From the NCBI GenBank assembly GCA_023213395.1, contig CM041465.1, positions 54,691,741 through 54,755,740 of the forward strand: DNA of 64,000 nt, written 5' to 3'. A model generated the notes under the pieces. That model searched no databases. It saw nothing but the letters and a program-made list of their open reading frames with translations, and was not told the origin of the DNA. Positions 12,704 through 24,737 of this stretch are shown in pieces. The stretch comes from Cycas panzhihuaensis. Lineage: Eukaryota; Cycadophyta. The position numbers and the translations under genes are program-made. Every line of letters begins with the position of its first letter. Within the stretch, counting starts at the first letter, position 1.

Positions 12704-13200
12704 CTTTGATACCATACTTGAGAACATGAAATCATATAAGTATATTCCCATCCATAGAATCTTTAACTATACACAACAAGTAAACAAAATATACACATAG
12801 AATACATATACACAATATATATGATTTATGTGGAAAAACCCTTTTGGGAAAATACCCATCATAAAAGATCATTCTAGTTCATATTTATTATGCATAATGA
12901 TTTTGATACATAGAATACACAAGGCTTTAAAACTTTTATACTCATCCAATAGGTGTCACTCGATTAGGGTTGTGACCCTCTAAATAACTCACACATTTTT
13001 TCTTAATCACCTTAGTTAAACCACATTAACATTAATTTGTGGCTTAACAAACAACTTCTACATTAACATGTTAGCCTCATACACTTCTTAAAATAAAAAA
13101 TCCATAAACTTCATTAATTTCTTATCATCCAAGGAGTTGTATATTTCCCCAAAATAATTAGATTTGTTGATTGATTTATCACATGATACAAGTTTATTTC
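12704..13200 (-). repeat. Possible Ty1/copia-type LTR fragment with PBS
   Basis: On the minus strand, TGGTATCAAAG at 12704-12714 resembles the initiator-Met PBS of plant copia elements (TGGTATCAGAG). A TG at 12719 could start the LTR. The sequence GTGGAAAAACCCTTTTGGG at about 12830 is of a kind often seen in copia LTRs. Element B begins at 13201, so it would have landed in this LTR. The evidence is thin: no second LTR and no gag or pol is visible. Confidence 0.3.
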
Positions 13201-15853
13201 TAGATGCGTGTCTACGGGATAGTCACTATGCTCAATAGGAATGATGGTAGTCAATAGTTGATGTTGAAGGTGTGGGCAAGAACCTATAAGTAAAGAGATC
13301 ACCATGTAGGGCACCCCGTATGCCAGAGCGCGAGTTTGGGACCTGGCGCCCAACTACCTTAGAGTAGCCTTCAGTCTAGAAGGGAGAGTGCATACAGGGG
13401 GTAGCCTAGATGGTCTCGAGAGGAAGGTCCTCCCACCCTTGGATGGATGGAAGGGAAGAAGAGGAATCCTCAATGAGTTTCCCTATGACGAAGGAAATAT
13501 GATCATGAATGAGGTAGGCGAAGGCCCATAATGTAAGCAGGCCTCCCTTGGTTATTTGGTCTAGGCAAATACAACCAAGAGAGGGAGTGGAAAAAAGGGG
13601 CTAAAGCTATGCCCCCCTTTTAACGACTAAAAGACAAAAGGGAAGAATAGAGCAAGTATTATGCATGCAAGCAAGAAAAGATAAACAGAATGTATCTAAG
13701 GGTATGTTTGGATCGATAGAAAGAGGAAGAGGAATGGGGTTCCTACTATGTCCTTTTCCTACATGGGACAAACATACAACATATAAATGCAAATAACCAA
13801 TATCATTAACCTTTCGCTTTCACGTGATCTATTAAACCAAAGTACATGTTTTAAATAAAAGAAGATAAAGGAAAATGGAGGGATGAAGAGAGAGATGATG
13901 CATACCAGGGAGGTGTAGCAGTCGACGGAAGACCTCACCCATGTGCAATACACGCCCTCTCACCAACTGTTGGATGTGTGATTAAGATCGGTGGGAAGGA
14001 CAAGGGCTTCCTTACCTTCCCCTTATGAAAAGCAAGTGGAACAAAAGGAAGCAAATGAAGCAAAGACAAAAGAGAGCAAAACTTACCCAGATCTGGACAT
14101 CTTTTCCCTTCGTGAAATACCACTTCAAACCTACACACACAAAAGTTTATCCCTTCCAAGAAGGGGCTGCAAGAAAGGCTATATATATATATATATATGC
14201 AAATATATGTAAAGTATATGTCAAAACATTATATTTAAGTTAGAGAAATTACTGCTGCATATAACTTCAACTCTCCTCAAGCAACCACACATATCAAGCA
14301 AGAAAGAGGGAAGGGAATCCTTAGGATGGACAAACCCTCCACTAAAGTTCTCCACAGAGCCTCTTGGTGCAGCAAGGTAGGGTCAAATAGCAACTTATGA
14401 TAGCTAACAAATAGGAGAAGATGTGTAGCAAGATGTTGGGGAGGTATCAAGGCAACAGAGTCACTATGGATAGTGATCTGTCACACAAGCCTTACCCAAG
14501 ATCTTTAAGGGGGTGACAAGCAATGTTAGGGGCACTATGGGGCCCAAAAGAGAGGTGTGCAGGCTTGGAATCAGTGCAGCAAGGGCTGTACATGCTGATA
14601 ATCTAGCGCAAACCTAAGCTTCACCTTCTCCTAATTAACCCAAGAGAAGCATGAGAGTAGGAGAAGAAAGGTGGAAAGAGGGTTGCCCTTGGGGAGTAGG
14701 CCTAAGTGGGATGGATCCCACCTTACTCCCTTCACCTAGCCTTTATGAACCTTCTCCCTCTGCTTTCTTAAGGAAAACTAGTGGTGAAATGGTGAAAACC
14801 TGGAGATACAAGGCTAAACTCAAAGGAAACAATGTTTACTACAGCCAAACAGGAAGAAAGCAAGAAAACACACTTGAATATGAGTCTAATATGGAAATAA
14901 TATACAATAAACTCTAAGAATGGGACCTAAGGTACCTGTTGGGCTAAGTTTAGGGCAGGTTTGCCCCTACAACCAGCAAAGAAGAAGAGTTCCTGAAGGG
15001 TTTTGCAAGAGGTTTCCCTAAGGGCGGTCGTAGAAGACACTTGCTAGGGCATATTTGGAAGAGAACCATACAAAACTTGCTTGAGAATGCTTAGAGTGGA
15101 GCTTCTAACCATGGAGAAGAGCTATTGCAGGCGGATCCTAGACTGGAGCAGTAGGAAACACTGGATTGCAGACGCACTTATGGAAGGGAGGAAGAGAAGA
15201 GCAGAAACTGCAGCAATAGAAAGTTGAGTTGGAGAGCCAAGAGAGCAAAAATGATGGTCTTTTTGGGTTTTATACCCATATCAACCCTAGTCAAGTGTTT
15301 AGGGCACAAATAGGGCTAGGCTGGGCAAGTGGCCACGTGGCAATTCTACGAAAAAGGCGAGAATTACCACGACAGATAAAAAAAAAAATGAGTTGCAACA
15401 GTCACACCGCGGTAAACTTTGTGGTATCATGGTAAACTTCATGGTACCGCTTAGTTTACAGCAGTGCGGGACTGGAAATCTAGAAGTAGTATCAATGGCT
15501 AAAGGTCCCAGAAACATCATGGTAAGGACGCGAGGTCAAGGTATGAATGGGTCATACAGATCAAATGAGGCTTGAGGCGATGTGGAGGTAGCACGGAGGG
15601 TCATACAGTGCTATGGGGATGCCTACCTTATGGAAAGGTAGGTCCCATTGGTCGTCATAGGCTCATAATATGACAAGCAACATGATCAAGCCAAATGGAT
15701 GTAAGGTGATGATACAAATGAAGCAGTCAGTCATGCAATGAGGCAATACTTCTATTAATCTTTCTAAAGAAATAGTAGAAGTGAAAAGGAAGAAGCATAC
15801 CTGTGCTTACCTAAGTTAACCTATCTGTATCCATTCCCAGTAGCCAGGAAACA
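13201..15853 (-). repeat. 3' LTR of element B (2.65 kb)
   Basis: Starts TAGATGCGTG (TG mutated to TA) and ends GGAAACA next to the polypurine tract. The first 1.25 kb aligns with 27403-28660, including a (TA)n run at 14180-14198 that is also at 28388-28406. At 15405-15465 it holds two to three copies of the GGTACC/AAACTT motif described in the findings. No gene. Confidence 0.85.
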
Positions 15854-15867
15854 CTGCCCCCTTGACA
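15854..15867 (-). promoter_or_regulatory. Polypurine tract of element B
   Basis: Minus strand reads GTCAAGGGGGCAG directly before the LTR's TGTTTCC. Same position and core in C and D. Confidence 0.75.
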
Positions 15868-16149
15868 GTGAAGCCTTGTTGCTTGAAAGCATGGTGCGAT
15901 GGAGAATGCTGGCAATAAAACTGTCAGTAGCACATGTGTATGTACATATATAAATCATGATCATAACAAGGGTCAAGGGTGCCAACAAGTGTTGTGGCAG
16001 AACACGTGGATATGAGGAAAGGGGTGGAGACAACATAGGGGTTGCCTATGTGCCACCCGAGAATCGATTGGAAGCTAAGAAAGATGAGGAGGCTGCCCCC
16101 ATTGTAAAAATGCAAAGAGAAGTGCATGATGATGTCAGGTGAATGAGCA

Positions 16150-16819
16150 AACCCAGTAGTTGCCATAGTTTAACCTCATTAGCTGCTAGCTTTTAGAGGT
16201 ACAAACAGATCGCAAAGTGATCTACACGATGGCCCGAGACTTGGGTGACAGAGCGACTGAGCAAGTCTCAGGGACGGTTAGCAAGAAGGGGAAGGCGATG
16301 CTCAAGGATGAGGTGAACGAGGTTATCCACCTCAGCGTTGAGGGCCTGAGGGATATGTCAGATGTCAATAGACTGGAAATTAGCCAGCGGGGATTTTACG
16401 GTCAAAGCGAGGGCTCTCAAATGAGGGCATTGCACCTAGTAAACTTGGGTGAGATGGGACACCACCACTTAGGACTCACAAAGAAGAATAATAGATCCAT
16501 GATGGAAGCAAAGTGCATCAATGAGGGCCTCGATAACGACTGTGTACTCAGCTTCATTATTGGTGGCCCCCGGGAGGAAGATTTTGAAATGCAAAAAATC
16601 ATGTTCGAAAAGGCCACGAAGAATCCATGCAGTGGCAGAAGGTCTGGGATTACTGCGGCTTCTGCCGTCGGTAAAGATGCAGAGAGTCATGGACAAGAAA
16701 AGCAAAATGTCTCGGTAGAGAAGATGTATAATAATGCAGGAGTCGAAGCAAAAGAGACTCGTATGGCAAGTAACAAATGGTCGTGAAGGGTAGGAGGACC
16801 TAGCAATGAGGCTACCCAA
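16150..16819 (-). pseudogene. aRNH: second RNase H of element B
   Basis: Read on the minus strand from 16819. The domain begins IFTDGRSRSNP (first catalytic Asp kept), continues to GATNNEAEYTVVIEAL (catalytic Glu kept), then LLCESQVVVSHL, where the family's DSQ has become ESQ, so the third acidic residue is altered. It ends with HIPQALNAEVDNLVHLIL; the last Asp motif, normally NAEAD, is NAEVD. The pattern is that of archaeal-type RNase HI, which Tat elements carry in addition to the RT-linked RNase H. Here it lies beyond the antisense gene, next to the 3' LTR. A stop breaks the frame before the HIP motif. Its true N-terminus is unclear and may need splicing from the pol transcript. Confidence 0.7.
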
Positions 16820-17230
16820 GGACAGGAGCAGGCCATCCGACCACTAGCAGAGAGCGGGCAGTAAAAGGGCACCCTAGGATGCCAAAGGTTGCTTAAGAAA
16901 GCAAAGAATGACTCTAAACTGAGGGAGAATTCCTTTTGGAGACCCTAGAGGCGGGAACATGCTGCAAAAACAAGTCCAGGATGGTGAAACGAGCCAAACG
17001 TGTATAAACTCGGGCATGCATGGGAGTGGCATGCAAAACGAGATAGAAGGGCCCTACGAAAATGCATTGGCGAGGTGCCATAAATGCATTCTAGGGAATG
17101 AGTGCAAATGAAGGCTATGGAAGCGCAACAAGAAATAAGGTTAGAAGGCAAAGATGATCAGGGGTGGGAAATGATCTCAATGGCTGCCATAGAAGTGGGA
17201 ACAGAGAACGTGCCCATCGGGCCCCTCGCT

Positions 17231-17237
17231 TATGTAA
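17231..17237 (+). promoter_or_regulatory. TATA box of the antisense gene (element B)
   Basis: TATGTAA, a mutated form of the TATATAA seen in A, C and D, in the same CTTATGTAAGGAAA context, 161 bp before the aORF start codon. Confidence 0.55.
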
Positions 17238-17397
17238 GGAAAAACGATGAAAATAGGATTTATTTTCATGGGATCTTGAATGAGTCTAAAGCCCTTCCCT
17301 TATGCAGTAGAGTGCCACCTGGCTTCAGAGGCACGTGGAGAGAGATCTGACTGTCGAATCAGTGCCAGGAGATAGTCGTTGGGACCACAGAGATGAG

Positions 17398-19835
17398 ATG
17401 GCGAGTGTTCGACTAGACCTAGTGAGTGGATCTTTGAAACCATAACCCATCTCGTGACTTGAAATTTGTAGCTTTTTATTATTTTTGTGTAGATTTTGGG
17501 CCTTATATGGGCAAAAAAAGGATCTCTAGGAGTCCAAGCTAGACCCAGAGAGAGGCGAGACTGGGGCATTAGGCAGGCCTGGTCCCAGTGGGCCTGGCTG
17601 TGGCCTGCTAGATAAAATAAAATTTAGTTTTTTGGGTAGGAAACCCCCCCTTTTAGGGGGGTGACATTCACACTGTGGAAAAGATCGCGATGCCATGATC
17701 TTTGCCATGAGGCCACGCTCACCGCTGGACCCAAGCCAAACTCCGTGGTACTACAAAGTTTGGTGCAGTGCAAAGGTAGAATAGCTGAAAAATGAAGATG
17801 GAGGTCTGAGGGTCCCTAAATCTCGACCGAATGAGGCTGAGAGACAGTCCAAAAGATGAGGGGTGATCATGGGTCAATTTCTGACTTATTCCATGGTGTT
17901 TTGCAGGTTGTGATCGCGGTGGGGAACTGCGAAAACATAGGTATGGCTATGCTCAGTTTCGTAGAGATGATATCACGGGAGGACATGCAGATACTACTGA
18001 GATGTGGCCTACTGAAGGTCACGAAGACACCCTAGTATACATCAGATTAGAGATTGCTGGTAGATATAGTGTCCCATTAGGACAGGCAGAGACATGTCTT
18101 CTACTTACCCCAAGTAAGGGATGTATCAATGACACCAAGAGATGTCAAGAGGATACTGGGGGTATCGGCGATAGGGAGGCCGGTGATACTAGGAATGCTG
18201 CCCAGCAATGAGGTAACGCATAGGGAGGCTGCTACTTATTTCATAGGCTCGGACATGTGGGAGAGGTGAGGGATTCCTCTCCAGAGTATGGTGATGTCAG
18301 GGGTTCCTCGGGTGAGGAAGTTGATTACATTGTGCATTCTGTTCTAGATATCCTGAAAATAGAACTATGGAGATATTCCAGGTGGTTTGATGGACGCAGT
18401 GCACCGGTGCGAGGTAGGAGAGAGAATGGAATGGGCTACCCTCATATCAGCGAACCTCATCGTACAGTTAGATGCCATTCAGGCAGTGGGGAGGGGCAGA
18501 GTGTCATATAGTATGCTATTATAGTGCTAGTTTTTCGACCACTTTAGAGCAGTGGCACCGACAGGGGGATTGCGCCCTATTTTAGAGAGGGCCCCGATGG
18601 TACATAGGTGGCAAACTAGATTCAGGGGACCGAGGAGTAGGCTCATGTCTACTACTTAGTAGAGGCCACATCGCTAGACCTCCTCACCATGATAGACTAT
18701 ATAGCAGATCCGTATAGAGCGGTGAGGTAGGATAGCGACGATGAGGCAGGTGGGGCAGGAGTGCCCCCAAGAGGTGACGAGGGTGATAATGGAGGTGATG
18801 GGGCTAGCCCATCATGAGTTGTAGGAGACGCAGGTCCATTAGAGACCATAGGTAGAGAGGTAGGTCCATCAAGGGCTGCAAGTGGAGAGGCAGGCCTATC
18901 AGGAGCTGTAGAGGAGAGCAGGGGTCCAGTGACATGGGCCTGTAGGTTGTGGATTGTCAAGAGGTCCAGAGAGGCAGCTGCACCAGCCGAGAAGAGGAGG
19001 GATGCCCCAGTTTTTGAGGTGGTAGCTGAGGAGGTACCTGAGGAGGAGGAGGTACCTATAGTTGGTGGAGTGCCCGAGGTAGAGGCAGTCACCTGAGTAG
19101 AGAAGCCGAGAGCTACACCAAGTGAGACATAACCTTCTTTTATCGCTTATTTGATTGCTGGATATATATACAGTCTGATTCGGTTTGATATACGTATGGA
19201 CATGTACTGATACGTGATGTTGGATTGTAGGTATAGTAGATATTCAGAGACTGGTGGAGGTGGTAGTCCGAGAACTATTCCCTTGGGCCTACGTGGAGGG
19301 GCAGCCTCCCATCTAGGCAGGCGATGAGCCCAGATCGATAGGCGACCACGCAGCAGCATTCGTCCCATTGATAAGGGCGAGAGACATATGGATTATAGAG
19401 TCCCAAGAGCACAAGACATGTGTAGGATGGTAACAGGCAGAGATGGACACCACGCGAGCTAAGAGGGATGACCTACAGAGTCGAGTACAAGTATTGGAGG
19501 CTCAAGGAAGAGCCAAAAGAGATATGGAGAGACGTATTTGGCTAGCAGTGATAGAGGAGCATCTCAGAGGGATGGAGGAGAGGCTCCGTAGTATGGAGAT
19601 GGATTGAGATTGTATCCAGGCCCGATACGATCGACTGGTGGATGAGATGTCATCGAGGTCAATGTGGAGCAGGACACATACCCACATAGTGGGGACAACC
19701 CCAAGGAGACCACGAGATGAGGAGAGTGAGGCAGGAGGCTCGCGGAGACTGAGGAGGAGTCTTGGAGGGATGTGGTCCCTAGGAAAGGGATCACATCGAT
19801 TAGGAGATGACGCCCTAGGGGTGGGGCAGCAGTAG
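17398..19835 (+). pseudogene. aORF of element B: antisense PMD / coiled-coil gene, three exons
   Basis: Exon 1 is 17398-17421 (MASVRLDL) and ends at a GTGAGT donor. Intron 1 is 17422-17906, acceptor TTTTGCAG. Exon 2 is 17907-19121. Intron 2 (19122-19230) has donor GTGAGA and acceptor ATTGTAG. Exon 3 is 19231-19835. Exon 2 begins VVIAVGNCENIGMAML and carries the plant mobile domain signature, LLVDIVSH, then FYLPQV, TPRDVKRILGVSAIGRPV, with two stops inside. The linker is rich in Pro, Ser and Gly. Exon 3 starts VDIQRLVEVVVRELFPWAY and has a heptad-like stretch, ERLRSMEMD and IQARYDRLVDEM, then a basic tail TPRRPRDEESEAG. Related PMD proteins in plants (MAIN, MAIL1) act in the nucleus; the role of this one is unknown. 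Confidence 0.75.
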
Positions 19836-20003
19836 GGCTGTATATAGGAGTTTTTGTTTTAGACAGGGGAAAACACAGACCTCCAAGGAGTCACCATATG
19901 TAGTCACATGATTGTACCCTCCCTGTAAGGACACCAGCTTCCCACGGATGATGTACCATACCATTTATATGATATGATACATGATTATTTTTTATGTATA
20001 TAG

Positions 20004-20024
20004 ATGGGGTGATTGATACCCCAT
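20004..20024. terminator. aORF 3' hairpin (element B)
   Basis: Perfect 7-bp stem ATGGGGT/ACCCCAT with loop GATTGAT, 169 bp after the aORF stop. Shared with C and D; a 3' end signal is a guess. The 19836-20460 stretch is otherwise aORF 3' flank. Confidence 0.45.
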
Positions 20025-20463
20025 TTAGTATATAATGATGTGTATCATAATATGTGATGGATGATATGTATGTTTCTGTTTACACATTTATGTATGTATA
20101 TGACGGTGCATGGATGCACGAGGATATGTATGATTACACTTTGAGTTGATTATTGTATGAGTTTTGTGTTATGATATTTGTTTAAGTTATGCAATTTTCC
20201 TTTCATGCAGGACCATATTCCTAATAGGAGCACACATGATCACCATGAGTAGAGGCGATAGACATAGTGGGGCTAGGAAACAAGGTAACATACATGTCCA
20301 CATGGGAGCATAATGGGATATGCAAAGGAAATGCCAAAAAGGACGGGAGTGACAACACTCTAAAAATGTCATCCTAATTGGGGGATGTCCAAACAGGAGG
20401 GCAAGGTCCTAAGGGGAATGGGAACAAGGGTTCCGCGGGAGGAACCAAAAAGAAATGAGAAGG

Positions 20464-20521
20464 CCATCCTAAGTCGTCATTCCACCTGTGGCTAGGAGGA
20501 ATGGGAACAAGCTTAAGATGG
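20464..20521. other. Convergence hairpin (element B)
   Basis: Outer arms CCATCCTAAG and CTTAAGATGG pair with one mismatch; inner CATTCC and GGAATG also pair. It begins 44 bp past the integrase stop (20565) and separates the sense and antisense genes. Confidence 0.6.
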
Positions 20522-20564
20522 TAGTTTAGGCTCATTTCAGAGCATGAATAAGGTGATGACAAAG

Positions 20565-21835
20565 TTATGTGTAGAATTTCTTGAGGAATTTCCTATTAAC
20601 AACTTTCTTAAACTCAAGGCCCTCCAAGGTGGTGATCCTATAGGCATCGTTATCGAGGCTCTCGAGAACGACAAAGGGGCTAACCCATTTGGGTTTGAAT
20701 TTAGTCAAGCGGTCATGGAGATATTCCAATTTGAGGATGTGGTCCCTAGGATACAAAGGACGAGAATGAAGGTGTTTATCATAGGTCCTTTGTGAGCGAG
20801 ATTTGGATGTGAGGTTAGCCTATTAAGTGGCTAAACGTCTCTCATCCAAGGCTTCAAGGTCCAAGAGGCGAGCTTAACAGATCGACTCCTCATCAATGAG
20901 ACCTCGAAGGGAAACTCGTAGAGAGGGAATCTCCACCTCTAATGGGAGTATCGCCTCGGTCCCGTAAACTAGAGAGAATGAAGTCATTCTTGTAGCAGCA
21001 CAGATAGAGGTACGATAGGCCCATAGGGCAGAAGAGAGTTGAAGGTACCAATCTTTCTGAGATTGAGTAATGGTTTTCTTTAAGATGTTGACAAGAGTCT
21101 TGTTGAATAACTCAACTTGACCATTTGCCTGGGGGTAATAAGGGGAGGAAGTTTTGTGATAGATCTTAAATTTCTCACAAAGTTCATCCATCTCCTTATT
21201 ACAAAAAGGGGTTCTATTGTCTGTGATCAAGATGTCGAGAATCCCAAAGTGGTAAATGATGTGCTAGTAAATGAAAGTAGCTATCATCTTGCTAGGGTTA
21301 GTAATCAGAGGGATGGCTTCTGCCCATTTAGTAAAGTACTCCATAGTAGTCAAGATGAACTTGTGCTACGATGAAGAGGGAAGTGATATGGCCCCGATAA
21401 GGTCTAGACCCTATTGAGTGAAAGGCCATGGAGATATGATAGGATAAAGAGCCTCATAAGGCATGTGGGAGATGTTGGCATGTTCTTGGCATTGCCGACA
21501 TCTCAAAGCATAGGCATGGGCATCCTTGAAGAAGGACGGCCAATAGTAGCCCATATAGAGGATTCTCTGGGCCATGGATTGGCCCCCAAAGTGGCCCCCA
21601 CAAATTCCATGGTGGCATTCATGGAGTATCTAGTTCACTTCGTCGGTGGTGACCCAATGGAGGAGGATCCTATCAAAAGACCTCTTGTACAATACTCCGT
21701 CCATGAGGAAGTATTGCCTAACAGGGGTCCAGATACGAGATCTAATCTTATTACTGGCTTCAGGGTGGTATTGTTGCTGTGTGAGGTACCACACGATGTC
21801 ACCATACCACTCATTATCAACAAGTGGATGGGAAA
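20565..21835 (-). pseudogene. Integrase of element B
   Basis: Integrase of the Ty3/gypsy type, which would insert the cDNA into the genome. On the minus strand an HHCC finger (near 21480-21650) is followed by the catalytic core. The second catalytic Asp is in ITDNRTPFCNKEMDE (the usual DNGTP is DNRTP) and the catalytic Glu is in YYPQANGQVELFNKTL. The core is followed by YRTSICAATRMTSFSLVYGTEA. The C-terminal part has YPRDHILKLEYLHDRLTKFK and ends GLEFKKVVNRKFLKKFYT at 20565. No chromodomain follows, as expected for Tat rather than chromoviruses. Several stops interrupt it. Confidence 0.85.
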
Positions 21836-23567
21836 GAGTTCACTGAATGTTCAATATAGACTCATCAGGAAGAGAATCATCAACAGGGGCATCGAATGAG
21901 TTAGGGATAGGGGCATCTGCGAGTTGTTCAACCACCACCATCCCTTTCTTCGATTTCCTATTGACGATATAGAGATCAAATTCCTGAAGAAGGACAACCC
22001 AATGGCTAGCCCTACCTGTCAGGTTAGAATGAGTGAGTAGATATTGCAAGGGATCAGATTAGATGATCACCTTGGTAGTGTTACTAAGCAAGTAGTACCT
22101 AAACTTCTTGGTAGCGTAAACCAAGGAGAGGTATTCCTTCTCGGCCAGGGAGTAGTTAAGTTCAGTAGCCACGAGGGTGCGACTGATAAAGTAAATGGCT
22201 CACTCGACTCCTGAATCATCCTCTTGAGCCAGCATAGTGCCCAAGGACTCATCGGTCATAGAGGTATAGAGAATGAAAGGCCTATTGAAGCAAGGGGGTG
22301 CCAACGTTGGAGCAGAAGTAAGGGCTTCCTTAAGTCCTTCGAAGGCTTGCTAGGTCTTAACCAACCAAACAAATAGGGCTCCCTTCTTTAATAGGTTAGT
22401 CAAGGGTTTGGCGCTCACGGTAAAGTTTGCCAGGAAATGCCTGAGGAAATGGAGTCTACCTAGAAATGACTTGATCTGTCGCTAAGTTCTAGGAGGTGGC
22501 ATGTCAAGGATTACCTTGACTTTGTCAGGGTCAATCTCAATTCCTTACTTTGACATAAGGAACCCAAAGAGTTTTCCAGAAGCGATGGCAAACACACATT
22601 TAAGTGGGTTTAGACTTATGTGGTACTTACGGTACCACATGAAAATGGCCCACAAGTCCAAAGGATGATGGGCTCTGACACGCGAGAGACCCATCATGTC
22701 ATCCATAAAGACCTCCAACATGTCGTCAATGAGGTCATCGAAGATAAAATACATCACTCTTTGGTAAGTAGCGCCTACATTTTTGAGTCTGAAGAGAATT
22801 GCCTTATAAGCAAAGGTACCCCACGGGGTGGTGAAGGTCATTTTATGGTGGTCTTCGGGAGAGATTTGAATCTGGTTGTAGTTAGAGAAGCTGTCCATTA
22901 AGGACATGACTTCAAACCCAATGGTTCAATCAATGATATGATCGATGAAAGAGAGTGGAAAGTTGTCTTTAGGACATGCATTGTTGATATCATAGAAATC
23001 AATACATATCCAGATGGTCCCATTCTTTTTAGCAACAGGAACAATGTTGGATACCCATTTACAGTAGTTGATAGAAATAATGAGTCCAGCATCCAAAAGT
23101 TTCTCAACCTCCATCTTGATAGTGGCTAAGAGTTTAGGATGGAGAGGACGTTGTTTCTAGCGCATAGAGCGGGCACCAGGAACGGTAGTGAGATTGTGGG
23201 TGATAATGGAGGGGTTGATTCCCTTCATGTCAGAGTAATCCCACACAAATACATCCCAGAACTCCTGGAATAAAAGGGAATATTCCTTTACCTCATCAAG
23301 AGAGCATTCTGCCCCCACCTTAATGACCTTGCTCAGGGCTAGGACTATGTCCTGGGTCACCCCCATGCATATGGAATTCCCTTCCTCAAAATGGAGAGGG
23401 GCAAGGTCAACAGGAAGAGACATAATAGGGGATGGAATTGGGTTAGCGAGTGTGGACCCAATTGCCAAGACCTTCTGGTGGCCAAGCCTATGGTGACCAG
23501 AAGGAAAGTTGGGCATAGAGCCCACTAAGTGATCAAGTAAAGCCTCATCATCTTTGAAGTAATCCAC
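21836..23567 (-). pseudogene. Reverse transcriptase and RT-linked RNase H of element B
   Basis: From right to left: an N-terminal RT part from 23567 (MDYFKDDEALLDHLVGSMP), then KLLDAGLIISI, VPVAKKNGTIWICIDFYDIN and ACPKDNFPL. The palm is YNQIQISPEDHHKMTFTTPWG and the active site EVFMDDMMGLS (near 22690-22710) keeps both Asp residues. The connection is LTNLLKKGALF and PFILYTSMTDESLGTMLAQE. The RNase H is YFISRTLVATELNYSLAEKEYLS to LLQEFDLYIVNRKSKKG, ending in a polyprotein spacer (LADAPIP). Stops and small shifts split it, so it is inactive, but all expected domains are there. Confidence 0.85.
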
Positions 23568-23599
23568 CCCATGGATGACCTTACTTTGAATAGATGAGG

Positions 23600-24737
23600 T
23601 GCTAGAGGAAATGGGAGCAATGGAACTACGATGGTCAATATGCTACCCAACACTGCCAAAAGACCCTAAGGGAGAGTTAGGAAGGGGCTCCTCGGAAGGA
23701 GCAAAAGGAAGTTCCTCGAGACCATCACCTGTAGGGGGTGATGGAGAGGAAGAATCAAGGACCTATAGGTCAATACATATAATGGCATATGACACAAGGG
23801 AATGAATGGTCTCTCCACCAAGAGGAGTTCTAGGTTGGGACCTAGAATAGGAAGGGTGCCTCCTACTACTGCGAAGGAAGGAGATAGGGTAAGGAAAGTC
23901 CTCATCCTTGCTATGGGACTCATCATCACTAAACAAAGAAAGGTACCCGTAGCTCCCAACACCAATATGAGCAAAGCAAGTAAGGCTAGAGGAAGAAGAT
24001 GCCAGATCTTCTTCAAGATGGGATGAATCGGGTATGTCGATTGAGCAAGCCAAGGTATGAGTAGAAGGTCCTTTGTCCCCTTTTGTATGACCATGGCTCG
24101 CTTGGTTGGTAAGATGAGCTTATTTAATACGTGGGCGTTCACGGAAAACAACCCTCATTTACCCATTATGGACAAACTTAAGTTGCCCCCAATGGGTCGA
24201 ACACACGACTCCCATCTGGTCGAGCCAAGGTTAACCTAAAAGAAGGTTGTAGTCGACGTCTATGTCAAGGACTATAATGTTGGTGAGGACAGTCTTGTCC
24301 TCAAGAGTGAACGAGATCGAAACAGATCCCAATGGAGTCTTTTCACTACCACTGTAGCCTTGGCATTACCATGGAATAGGTCCCAAGGTAGAAATGCTAA
24401 GCTCTTGCATAACACACAAGGGGATGGTATTAACGGAAGAACCATTGTCGACAATGGTCCTTCGCAATGTACAATCTAGTGTGTCAATAGTGATGGTGAA
24501 AGGGAAGTTCCATTGGCATTCCCTTTCACAAGTAGGGGGAAGGTCCTTAGGGTCAAAGGAAATGATGGGCTCATGGCTTTGGGTGATACCCAAAGTGTGA
24601 ATGGGCATGTCACCCAACCCTAAAGCTTCCAAAAGAAGTGTTCGTTGATCAGGATAACTTCTCAAGACGTCCATAATAGACATCTCGATGGCCATGGTAC
24701 AAAGCTCGTCAATGACAGAAAAGGCCTTCCCTTTCAT
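23600..24737 (-). pseudogene. Protease and linker of element B
   Basis: A retropepsin domain with the active site TIVDNGSSVNTIPL near 24435-24460. The DNGSS form in place of DTGSS is shared by every copy here, so it is the family's own. The domain ends YNLLLG.PWLDQMGVVCSTHWG near 24200. Upstream is the family block KAFSVIDELCTMA and MDVLRSYPDQRTLLLEALG. After the protease comes an acidic, Ser-rich linker (HLEEDLASSSSSL, FSDDES) leading to RT. Stops are present after GPIPW and in LLLG*PW. Confidence 0.8.

Noticed and set aside
14180-14198. (TA)n tracts at 14180, 28388, 51222 and 62030 as TATA promoters
   Set aside because: They are simple repeats; the two in the B LTRs are one tract copied with the LTR, and none has a start or leader conserved around it.
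16217-16786. Plus-strand ORF of 189 codons in element B
   Set aside because: It is the reverse of the aRNH; all recognisable motifs (TDG, NNEAEY, VSHL) are on the minus strand.
20565-20700. Chromodomain after integrase
   Set aside because: The integrase ends within a few residues after KFLKKFY in B, C and D; there is no room for one.
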